Assembly (NCBI RefSeq): GCF_918797505.1 | Contig: NC_092794.1 | Location: 32,478,122 to 32,542,121 of the forward strand | Source: Bemisia tabaci | Lineage: Eukaryota > Arthropoda > Insecta > Hemiptera > Aleyrodidae | DNA length: 64,000 bases | Direction of reading: 5' to 3' | Position numbers and translations under genes: made by a program | In this document: piece after piece, positions 52,701 through 57,500 of the stretch | How positions within the stretch are numbered: the stretch's first letter is position 1 | Layout: every line of letters starts with the position of its first letter | Notes under the pieces: model-generated | Databases searched by the model: none | Told to the model about the DNA's origin: nothing | Seen by the model: only the letters and a program-made list of their open reading frames with translations

Positions 52701-53424
52701 TATCAAGAGAATTAGCAGTATTATTGTATCAATAGATGTATGCATTCAATAATAAGACTAACTGTTGGTTAAATGTCACAAAATATCATAAAATGTCCGA
52801 TTAAGGTGTTTTCGAAAATAAGATACTTGAAAATATGCAAATTTTTAAGGCTTAAATATGCAAACTTTGCAACGCTGTATCTCGGAAACTAGACGTATAC
52901 TCAAGCTAAAATTTTTACTGGAGGCTTGTCTCACCATAAGGTTTCATTTCAGCCACATACGAATGAAATCCCCGAGTTTCAAAAAAGGGGCCACTTTTTG
53001 GGAGGCTCTTTACAGTAAATCTATGTTTATGCTATTGATTTTGCTAATACTAACTTTCTACAGATGAAACTTGATAATATTTTACTTCATATTTGAAATT
53101 TCTATGATTGTTGTACTAAGTCTTGATTTCTTGTATGAAGAAATTTTTAGAGGCAGAGAAAAATCTGACAGTGTGAAATTCTCAACAAACACTATCTAAA
53201 ACATTGAGCTTTCATTATTCTTGTAAATAAATGATGATGAAAAAAAGATCCTGCTTTTGGGTGAAGAGACAGCGGTTGGATATCAAATAAACTCACCAGT
53301 CACGATTTAAATAAGCAGCAGCTCTATTTCCATACAGTAAAGCGCAATCTGGATACTGACTGATTGCTAAATTGTACAGCCTAATAGCACCTGTAAACTG
53401 CTCTGACTTAAAAAGTGAGTTGGC
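25594..53424 (-). CDS. WDTC1: WDTC1/adipose orthologue, six 3' exons (partial gene)
   Basis: The six exons 53424-53297, 44585-44505, 43195-43032, 34154-34001, 28432-28240 and 25788-25594 all have canonical GT donors and AG acceptors with compatible phases (0, 2, 2, 1, 2, 0 at successive exon starts). They total 915 bp, or 304 residues plus TAA. In order the product has TPR motifs (exons 1-3), a charged linker, the diagnostic block GHCNTATDIKEANFFG, two WD repeats with VWD and LATSG..PVVRLW signatures, and the CRPS C-terminus. The order and local sequence follow human WDTC1 as I recall it. Known role: a DDB1-CUL4 substrate receptor (DCAF9) and anti-adiposity factor; in flies, adipose. The N-terminal WD40 exons were not found here. 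Introns of 8.7, 1.3, 8.9, 5.6 and 2.5 kb are loaded with transposons and palindromes. Confidence 0.93.
26119..26460 (+). repeat. Diverged 'ACAGGGTGT' repeat in the WDTC1 intron
   Basis: It begins ATACAGGGTGTTAGAAAAAT, the kind of terminus seen on many arthropod MITEs. It shares the order of features with the arms at 35.3-36.5 kb: a C/G-rich stretch, then 'cccaactttttatttttt', then 'aagggcataaaaaa'. The right boundary is uncertain. Confidence 0.55.
26468..27031. repeat. Inverted-repeat element with about 170-bp arms
   Basis: About 26468-26640 is repeated inverted at about 26868-27031 (coordinates sum to 53499), including 'accacgatcgatttttaatt' and 'gcaccgtttttgcacaatat' blocks with several differences. 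The 230-bp centre encodes nothing recognisable. Confidence 0.8.
27719..28074. repeat. Probable MITE with CAGGGTTGC ends in the WDTC1 intron
   Basis: The left end CAGGGTTGCTATAATTTC and right end ACCGGCAACCTTG are imperfect inverted copies. The interior has pyrimidine-rich phrases such as 'ccccaactttcctggttttcc', typical of a common arthropod repeat type. The boundaries are approximate. Confidence 0.5.
28240..28432 (-). CDS. WDTC1: WDTC1 exon: C-terminal WD repeats (193 bp)
   Basis: The acceptor GCTTTTTCAG precedes the exon, and the donor GAG|GTAAGC is a consensus 5' splice site. It encodes GQYIVAGSDDGALYVWDRQT and VNCLQPHPFLCLLATSGIEP followed by VVRLW, two WD signatures. A full copia element (28560-33491) sits only 128 bp upstream of the acceptor. 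Confidence 0.95.
28560..28791 (+). repeat. 5' LTR of the first copia element
   Basis: It runs from TGTCATGAAATATGG to CATCTTGACA. Inside are a TATATAAG box at 28678-28685 and AATAAA at 28699-28704, giving a plausible U3-R-U5 layout. Confidence 0.95.
28678..28685 (+). promoter_or_regulatory. TATA box in the copia LTR
   Basis: TATATAAG lies 113 bp before the LTR end and 14 bp before the AATAAA hexamer. The same motif recurs in the 3' LTR. Inferred to start the retroelement transcript. Confidence 0.65.
28792..28808 (+). promoter_or_regulatory. Primer-binding site (internal initiator tRNA-Met)
   Basis: GGTTATGGAGCCCAGTC directly follows the 5' LTR. It resembles the Drosophila copia site GGTTATGGGCCCAGTC, which pairs with the anticodon region of a cleaved initiator tRNA-Met. 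One extra A interrupts the match. Confidence 0.8.
28916..29161 (+). CDS. Small predicted membrane protein ORF upstream of copia gag-pol (81 aa)
   Basis: The ORF begins MGWFDSSSKES in a good start context (CCAATGG) between the primer-binding site and gag-pol. Residues 2-6 fit an N-myristoylation pattern (G-x-x-x-S). A polar N-terminal third is followed by one strongly hydrophobic segment around residues 32-52 (LYGLIIALVLAYILVWW) and then a basic, helical tail (RTQRRLRAEVQEL). It ends 105 bp before the gag-pol ATG. I know of no such ORF in the reference Drosophila copia. It could be a genuine accessory protein or a fortuitous upstream ORF; the intactness and tidy architecture favour coding. Confidence 0.6.
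   Translation: MGWFDSSSKESKENVNTQTQTVEQEVAVDYHNYILYGLIIALVLAYILVWWCKLNYRTQRRLRAEVQELKKVTSTTPGQRL
29266..33234 (+). CDS. Copia gag-pol polyprotein, intact (1322 aa)
   Basis: One open frame encodes, in the copia order, gag (N-terminal copia/UBN2-type domain), the CHNCGIPGHWKREC zinc knuckle (about residue 213), protease DSG (about 292), the integrase HHCC zinc region (about 427-468) with HSDVGG, CDNGREY and the Glu of QNGKAE (about 590), RT with QLDVKTAF and catalytic FVDD (about 1006), and RNase H with SSTEAE (about 1220). Integrase preceding RT places it in Ty1/copia. There is no frameshift or internal stop. The Kozak context (CCAAGATGG) supports the start. With near-identical LTRs it is probably competent or was so very recently. 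Confidence 0.96.
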   Translation: MENAFIKIEKLRGEDNFQIWKFQVTILLKDKEAFSIVEGRQARSSTNAEEAHQWDLKDVQAQKILVQTVETGILTHIMTATTSFQMWTKLLELYERNTAQRRCNLLQEFYGFRMTKGSKLVDQIGKLQNLAYQLAQTECRISDDMLISKVLVSLPESFRYFATSWESTEAREKTLQNLVARLAAEESRGGVRTSGTKDESGTTAFQATRKGKCHNCGIPGHWKRECKKPPKQQNNNNSGHNNGRSGPNKGKGDKKNSDQKSGYHADKDAAGSICFLTENAVSENKNCIEFYVDSGCSDHLVFQKDLFSELTLLKEPIHIAIAKENEFIEAVGIGNINVMSEVGNKKIDCCIKNVLLVPKLRKNLLSVRKLNLANIKVIFENEEVTLSCENEIIGVGYVKNLYKIHFEVVMNQALVVEVDNELAMKWHKRLGHISNTYFEKLIHNNLVSGLEKVRVSKVAFCESCIASKQTRSVFKTRSKSTRVLQIVHSDVGGPISPQGMNGEKYFVIFVDDYSNFVWVYVIKNKSEVFGCFKEFSQMAQAKFEKKISVLRCDNGREYISNEFKIYCKENGTTVDYAIPYSQEQNGKAERFMRTIVEKARAMLIDSNMPKKFWPAAVLSSAYLINRSPTVNFNDMTPAEVWYGKKPDVSNLRIFGSIAYRHIPKELRKKLDSKTEKCIMIGYCNNGYRLWSPEKGKVVVSRDVIFNENELYFGNHAVLPDFEEHFQLKEKDNKENTFTKENEISETESDSSSESSEESDSQFNSSKEEPDSDFETPEKEINPGVLPKREVKLPAHLKDFVLYSAYNAIALVDDIPRNFSELDSREDKKEWYQAVNRELESINKKKVWTEVPKPSNAEIIDTKWVFTYKPHADEKYKSRLAVARDFAQKDSFCYEEIYSPVARMATIRTLLAVGNQYGYEFAQLDVKTAFLNGKLNENVYVYLPKGVKCKSGFVLKLNKALYGLRQSAKVWNSEFNEFLMKLGFIQSENDFCLYTKECGEGLIFILIFVDDIIISASRHELIERYKSELIKKFDIVDLGTLKHFLGLEIEIDPEQQKIKLSQKEYILKVLEKYNMLECKPISTPIDAQLKLDLSAQPKSNVIVKEVREMVGCIMYLMLGTRPDLSFAINYFSRFQGKATHELLIYLKRVLRYLNETMNLELIYQNHSTDQVLDCFVDPDWGGDISDRKSVSGYLFQVFGNTVSWSTRKQNCVALSSTEAELISLCSSIQEGIWLEKLLADFQIRVNSVRVHEDNQGCINIIKNPSNNKRVKHMDIKYNYISDLWKKGRISLEYVESKKQLADILTKGLPRVHFCFLREKLGLV
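33260..33491 (+). repeat. 3' LTR of the first copia element
   Basis: Same length as the 5' LTR with one visible substitution. It is preceded by the purine tract AAGTGGGGG (33251-33259) and followed by the ATTTG target duplicate. Confidence 0.95.
34001..34154 (-). CDS. WDTC1: WDTC1 exon: linker and GHCNT..DIKEANFFG block (154 bp)
   Basis: The acceptor TTTATTGTAG and donor GGCAG|GTAAA bound 50 full codons plus split ends. It encodes DYEKRYLGHCNTATDIKEAN followed by FFG, the most diagnostic segment for the WDTC1 family and the start of the C-terminal WD unit. The Ser codon is split with the next exon. Confidence 0.95.
34584..34893. repeat. Small inverted-repeat element (about 115-bp arms)
   Basis: About 34584-34702 and 34778-34893 are inverted, mildly diverged copies, including 'ggcggagcgtgattg' on the left and its complement on the right. 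It lies in the WDTC1 intron. No ORF. Confidence 0.78.
35298..36490. repeat. Near-perfect hairpin, about 585-bp arms, almost no loop
   Basis: Positions pair as p and 71783-p with very few differences, from a C14 run at 35304-35317 to a G11 run at 36466-36476. The loop near 35890 is only a few tens of bases. The right flank reads GGGACACCCTGTATAC, matching the terminus of ACAGGGTGT-type elements. It lies in the 8.9-kb WDTC1 intron. Confidence 0.9.
36537..37100 (-). pseudogene. Penelope-like element fragment (RT end joined to the region after GIY-YIG)
   Basis: The minus-strand frame 37100-36759 encodes AHLTTLLCRLLNRL, resembling the end of a Penelope-like RT. This is followed directly by HENNNGHAFDCANTKVLGSE and YRTDVEKLGVAYHQF, resembling the region after the GIY-YIG nuclease core. 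The catalytic core is missing, so there is an internal deletion. The non-coding tail to 36537 reappears in inverted orientation at 39283-39433. Confidence 0.68.
37262..39154. repeat. Inverted repeat with about 790-bp near-identical arms
   Basis: Positions pair as p and 76416-p; the 100-codon shadow ORFs in the two arms (37690-37992, 38424-38726) translate identically. The centre (38067-38262) is itself a GC-rich inverted repeat built on 'gtacgaagtggggggccgcg'. A partial direct duplication of the outer right end follows at about 39168-39255. It lies in the WDTC1 intron. Confidence 0.92.
39283..39433 (+). repeat. Inverted copy of the Penelope-like tail
   Basis: About 150 bp containing 'aaaatgcctgagattttagg' matches the complement of 36537-36700 with scattered differences. 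Together the two copies flank the 37262-39154 palindrome. Confidence 0.75.
39487..41971. repeat. Inverted repeat with about 1.05-kb near-identical arms and TA at both ends
   Basis: Positions pair as p and 81458-p; shadow ORFs of 94, 75 and 60 codons translate identically in both arms. The ends read TACACAGGGTGCGCTTGAA and its near-complement, with TA at 39487-39488 and 41968-41969 as a possible target duplication. Each arm contains two direct copies of a unit about 350 bp long, anchored by 'ttgtagt' at 39554 and 39904. The centre (about 40536-40922) is unique. It lies in the WDTC1 intron. Confidence 0.93.
42240..42790 (+). repeat. Degenerate tandem array, three units of 171-191 bp
   Basis: The anchor 'acagcctgcaaatctacag' occurs at 42299, 42490 and 42661. 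Each unit also contains 'gcaaatcggtccggt' and 'gttctctcaaagttaa'. The units are diverged but clearly homologous. The array directly follows the 39.5-41.97 kb palindrome. Confidence 0.9.
42791..43031. other. Intron sequence next to exon 43195-43032
   Basis: AT-rich intronic sequence with a G10 run near 42820. Nothing recognisable beyond the splice donor. Confidence 0.4.
43032..43195 (-). CDS. WDTC1: WDTC1 exon: TPR end and charged linker (164 bp)
   Basis: The acceptor TTGTCAACAG precedes the exon, and the donor G|GTATTT splits an Asp codon that is completed at 34154. It encodes LARCLYRLNWLKEAKRCLEE, then FKAKFP and a Lys/Glu-rich end. This matches the third helical repeat and start of the linker in WDTC1 proteins. 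Confidence 0.92.
44389..44428. repeat. Perfect 19-bp-arm hairpin in the WDTC1 intron
   Basis: AAATCAACACCCAAGAAGT and its exact complement are separated by two bases. It lies 76 bp beyond the splice donor of exon 44585-44505. Confidence 0.95.
44505..44585 (-). CDS. WDTC1: WDTC1 exon: second TPR motif (81 bp)
   Basis: The acceptor TCTTTTCCAG precedes the exon and the donor CAG|GTATC follows. It encodes DGDTYAALRDCYMTLKLDPN followed by HVKAFF, with split Trp and Arg codons at its ends. Short perfect hairpins flank the exon at 44389-44428 and 44827-44878. Confidence 0.93.
44827..44878. repeat. Perfect 25-bp-arm hairpin in the WDTC1 intron
   Basis: Arms beginning TTTGTTCTTACTGTTTGAAG are exact inverted copies separated by TC. 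It lies 241 bp upstream (in gene sense) of the acceptor of exon 44585-44505. Confidence 0.95.
44879..46461. other. Unannotated WDTC1 intron sequence
   Basis: No gene is supported. There are two CpG-rich pockets: about 45095-45185, with a 'gcggccgccatctta' block, and about 45625-45735. The rest is ordinary AT-rich sequence. Confidence 0.4.
46462..49283. repeat. Inverted repeat with about 1.06-kb near-identical arms
   Basis: Positions pair as p and 95745-p; the 113-codon shadow ORFs (46745-47086, 48659-49000) differ at one residue. The left arm is 46462 to about 47525 and the right about 48222-49283. The unpaired centre contains a smaller imperfect palindrome (about 47836-47935) at the symmetry axis. 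The outer ends carry 'aaaggaggggtatc' and its complement. No target duplication was found. It lies in the 8.7-kb WDTC1 intron. Confidence 0.93.
49284..50742. other. Unannotated WDTC1 intron sequence
   Basis: No gene motif. A poly-T run lies at about 49946-49962, and 'ttcagcgacccaaaaacctc' near 50564 belongs to the word set of the other degenerate repeats. Confidence 0.4.
50743..53010. repeat. Diverged inverted repeat whose arms are about 178-bp tandem units
   Basis: The outer blocks 'cccaaaagagcctccc' (50743) and 'gggaggctcttt' (ending 53010) are inverted copies. In the left arm the word 'caacgttgcaaa' (CG at 50894, 51076 and 51251) recurs every 175-182 bp. In the right arm its complement (CG at 52343, 52516, 52696 and 52873) recurs every 173-180 bp. 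Units are diverged, so the element is older than the other palindromes. The centre is AT-rich with a 17-bp minisatellite. It lies in the WDTC1 intron and ends 287 bp from exon 53424-53297. Confidence 0.85.
51957..52041. repeat. Minisatellite, 17-bp unit, five copies
   Basis: Five adjacent copies of 'aaaaatgtaaaaacatt'; the unit itself is partly palindromic (aatgt/acatt). A decayed sixth copy follows. Confidence 0.95.
53297..53424 (-). CDS. WDTC1: WDTC1 exon: first TPR motif (128 bp)
   Basis: The acceptor TTTCTTGCAG precedes GCC at 53424, and the donor TG|GTGAG ends the exon at 53297. It encodes 42 residues including ANSLFKSEQFTGAIRLYN and LYGNRAAAYLNRDW, the classical TPR pattern (N-x-x-A-x-Y). 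It starts in phase 0, so an upstream exon ending on a codon boundary is expected but was not found in this window. The last codon (Trp) is completed in the next exon. Confidence 0.93.
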
Positions 53425-53891
53425 CTGCAAGAAAGAAACAATAAAACAATCTGTGTAAATGCCTTGTATTAGATTAGATCATTCAAACCAATCCAATTAC
53501 ATGTGTATACATCTTTCACTTGAGATGGAGGCAGAAAAGAAATTGGCGCCCAGCTAATTCATGCGCGATGCCAATGATCCATGTCAACATTTGGGGGGCT
53601 TCGCGCTGTGGTGCGCAGACAGTACAGGACTGTCTCGATCAAGCCGGCTATCGGATATTAGGTAAAAATACCATTTTATCATTTTCATTCAAGCCACTAA
53701 ACTTTATCATAACTCTCTCCATGATATGTGATGTTAATATTCCGAATCAACTTATCAATACCATGGGGCAATTTCAAGTAATTAATTCATGAATGATCCA
53801 ACACGGTGAAGACTGTAATCCTTAAAAATCTTAGCACTTCTAATTTTCATTGACATCATGCTTTAGACATGGCAATAATACCTAAGTAAAT
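53425..53891. other. Upstream intron of WDTC1, unannotated
   Basis: Only the acceptor of exon 53424-53297 is recognisable. An ORF at 53520-53792 has no known motif. Confidence 0.4.
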
Positions 53892-54210
53892 GAAATTGGA
53901 AGGATTTTGACCAAGGCCTTAGAAGAGCTAAGGTATTAAAACTTTTTAAAAAATTTAAAAAAGTCACGCTTTCACCAAATGGTTATTTCTCGGACGCGTT
54001 TCGGTGGCTACCCGGGCCATCATCATCAGCTGACTGCCGAACTTGCAGTCTTTTTGATCGCCTCACTGTTAGCTGCGCAGGCGCGTTAGTTTCCGGTGTT
54101 TTCGTGGGCGGGCGTATCCGAGGTTCAAATACTTTTTTTGAAGGTATAGATTGCAAAAAACGATTTTGGAGACATTGTAAATCAGTGTTGATTAAATTCG
54201 CTTTATTTCT
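53892..54210 (-). pseudogene. Penelope-like element: end of the GIY-YIG ORF and terminal region
   Basis: On the minus strand the frame entering at 54210 encodes KANLINTDLQCLQNRF, ends ADDDGPGSHRNASEK and stops near 53983. This continues the nuclease ORF cut by the copia element (its other half is at 59313-59700). The tail contains a hammerhead-like sequence. The outer end (about 53892-53927) recurs inverted at about 60000-60033. Confidence 0.8.
53985..54045 (-). ncRNA. Probable hammerhead ribozyme of the Penelope-like element
   Basis: Read on the minus strand, the core CTGATGA (54029-54023) is followed by a stem with TGGC...GCCA, then CGAAAC (54003-53998 region) and a cleavage-type GTC near 53995-53993 within ACGCGTCC. 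Penelope-like elements are known to carry such minimal hammerheads with a very short stem III. Stem I pairing looks weak, so activity is uncertain. Confidence 0.6.
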
Positions 54211-54422
54211 TGTTGAAGTGCAAGTTGGCAATGCAGTGTAAAACTGTTAAGTTGGTAGTACGGAGTACTAACCTAGTCGTGTGAGACTGCGTGCTGTAGC
54301 GTAGTCAGGTTTTCTTACATAATGTGATAACTAGAATAAATCACTGTTCGGTCATCTTAACTCTCTTCAATGCCTTCCTTTTTTTACATATTATCCACTG
54401 CTTTAATTAAGCTACCTCAACA
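54211..54422 (+). repeat. 5' LTR of the second copia element
   Basis: Starts TG, ends CA. AATAAA at 54335-54340 is the likely polyadenylation hexamer. No clear TATA box was seen. Confidence 0.95.
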
Positions 54423-54434
54423 GGTTATGTGCCC
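54423..54434 (+). promoter_or_regulatory. Primer-binding site (internal initiator tRNA-Met)
   Basis: GGTTATGTGCCC directly follows the LTR and matches the copia-type site GGTTATGGGCCC at 11 of 12 positions. Confidence 0.78.
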
Positions 54435-54579
54435 TTATAAGTAAAATTTACGCGTTGTTCAGTTTTCGATCGCGAGTTTGTTTTTTCGTTCCGTCGCCGT
54501 ATCATGTCCGTGAGTCTACACCTCGTGCCGCGTACCGGTCCTGAAGCAGATTTCTTCAGAAAATACTGAAAAATCTTCT

Positions 54580-57500
54580 ATGACGACTGACGACGACGAT
54601 CAATCAGTGGAGTCAACTTTGGAGGATCAATCAGAAACTAACGACAAGCTGCCTGCATCACAGCCTCAGCAAACTTCTGACTCCACTATGGCTGCTGGAG
54701 CGGCTCCCTTGCCCACCTTCCAGAAACTCAAAGGTCAAGAAAATTGGTCAACTTGGAAGTTCCAGATGTTCAATTTCCTAAACTATGATGATCTCTGGGA
54801 TGTAACAGATCCTACACAAGAAGGTAATGATTCACTTTCTAACAACTCAGCTACCAAACTGAAACAACGGAAGGCTTCAGCAAAGATTAATCTCATGATC
54901 GAACCATGTTGCATTGTGCATGTTCGCAATACTGAAACCCCCAGTCAAGCATGGCAAAAACTTCAAAAAGCCTATGAAAGCTCTGGTCTATCTCGTCGTT
55001 TAAGGTTGTTAAGAAACCTCTTCAATGTTCGTCTTGAAAATTTCCCCACTATGACGGATTATATTTCAGAAGTTTTAAATTTGTCTCAACAACTGAACGA
55101 CATCAGTGCCCCACTCGATGATGAATTTATCGGTGTTATTCTTCTTAGTGGTTTAACTGCAGATTTTGATGCAATGGTCCTAGCTCTAGAGCATTCTCAA
55201 ACTAAAATCACGTCTGACCTTATCAAGAGTAAGCTTCTAGACCATGCCGATAAGAAAGTAGAAGAAAATGCGCAAGTCTTCTTCACTGGTAAACGACCCT
55301 ACAAAACTATTAAATGTAATTATTGTGGTTTATTAGGTCATCGCACTGTTAACTGCCGTAAGAAACCCAAAGGAAATGGTGAGTCAAACACATCCACTAA
55401 CAATGCCTCAGCATCATCCTCATCTCATTCTAATGGCAAAGACTCAGACATAAAAATAAATCAACAACATGGGAAAAAGAAACCTAAACACTCTTTTTTC
55501 ACAGCACTAGCATCTTTTAATTTTAGTTGTAATGAATGGTTTCTAGACTCTGGCGCCAGCAAGCAGCATATGACATGCTATCGTGAGATCCTCAGTGAAT
55601 TTCAAACTTTACCACCAGAATGTATCACTACTGCCAGTAATACGGTCATTAAATCACAAGGTCAAGGTAATTGTTTGATTAAGTTGCAAGGATCCACAGA
55701 ACCGATTGAAGTTCATGATGTGTTGTATGTGCCTGATTTAACTGTCAATTTGTTATCTGTAAGCCGATTAATCTCCAAAGGTTTATCTGTCCTCTTTGAT
55801 GATGAAGGAGGAACAATCATCAATTCTGATGGAGATATTATTGCAACAGCATCTCTATTTCATGGTGTTTATAAATTAGATGTTCAATCCAATGAGTTTC
55901 CTCAACAGCAAACTGAAGTTTCCTTTACTTCAGCAAACTTAGCGTTGCAGGACAACCAAACCTTATGGCATCGCAGACTTGGTCACTTAAATATGCGCTC
56001 CATGAATCTTCTTAAAAATAGTCTAGCTGATGGCATCACATATCAAAACTCTCGAGTAAACAAACCGTGCGCACAGTGTGTTCTAGGAAAACAAACATCA
56101 TTGCCCTTCGGCATATCTTCTTCTCGAGCCAAAGCCAAATTAGAAATTATTCATACTGATTTGTGTGGCCCAATGCCTGTACCGTCACACAATGGAGCAA
56201 AGTACATTCTAACTTTTACCGATGACTTTACTCGAAAAACCTGGGTATATTTTCTCAAAGCTAAAAGTGAAGTATTTAACAAATTTCGAATCTTCCAAAA
56301 CTTAGTTGAGAAACAATCAGATCGATCCATTAAATGCCTACGTTCTGATAATGGCAAAGAATATGATAATTCTAAATTTCATAATTTTTTCGATGATATA
56401 GGTGTTTGCCATTTAACTACTGTTGATTACACTCCTCAACAGAATGGAGTCGCAGAAAGGGTGAATCGCACGCTACTCGAAAAAGCCAGATGTATGCTGT
56501 TTGATGCAAATCTTCCAAAATCATATTGGGCAGAAGCAGTAAATCATGCTGCATTTCTCAAGAATCGATCTCCAAGCAGAGCAATTCCAGACCATACACC
56601 AGAAGAAATGTGGTCAGGTGAGCGCACAAATTTAGTGAATCTCAAAATTTTTGGCTGCAAAGCATATTGTCACTTACCCAAAGTTAAAAGAAACAAACTA
56701 GATGCTAAAAGTAAAATCATGATTTTTGTTGGTTTTTGCGAGAATAGTAAAGCCTATAGACTTATCGACCCGCAAAATCCTACAGTCTTTACAAAAGCTA
56801 GAGACGTCATATTTGATGAAACCTCATTTTTAAATAAAGATCCATCACTCAACTACAACAATGAACCGCAATTCTTTTCCAGCACATCTACAGATGATTC
56901 TCAAACACTCAGTGAACAAAATGATGTCGCATCTACAAGCAAACAGACACCACAATCTACAAAAGAATCTCAAACAAAGAATAAACCAATTACAAATGAA
57001 TCAAAAATACAAATTGAACAAGTTACAAATTTGGCAGAAAATTCAAACAAAATGAAATCTACATCTTTTGAAGAAACTGCTGATCTCACAGAAGAAGATG
57101 AAGAAGATATCAGTTCATCAGAAAACAGCTCACATGAAGAATCGTACGAGTCTATCAATTCTGACCAAATCACAACCGTTAATTCAGAATTATTACCAGA
57201 TTCTCAAGCTGTTCAACCGCAATTAACTTCAGAAACTGATGTCCAAGAATGCCCTACGCGACCTCACAATCTTCCTGCCTGGACTGCTGATTACAAAATT
57301 TGGCAAGCTTTAATTCATCCTAACAACCAAGAAATACCCGACACACCTAAACAAGCTCTAAAAGATCCTGAATGGAAACGAGCCATGGAAAAAGAACTAC
57401 AATCCTTCGAAAACAACAATGCGTGGGAAATCGTAGATAAACCCCATGACCAAAAGCTTTTAGAGACTAAATGGGTTTTCAAAACTAAAATTAATCCAAG

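Noticed and set aside
1530..53010. Palindromes as artefacts of unsplit long reads (missed adapters)
   Set aside because: Such artefacts give arms joined with no spacer and no target duplications. Here most have unique centres and arm differences, and at least two have target duplications with a restored host frame. The loop-poor hairpin at 35298-36490 is the one case where artefact remains possible.
53520..53792. 90-codon ORF upstream of exon 53424-53297
   Set aside because: Wrong strand for WDTC1 and no domain; it is probably chance.
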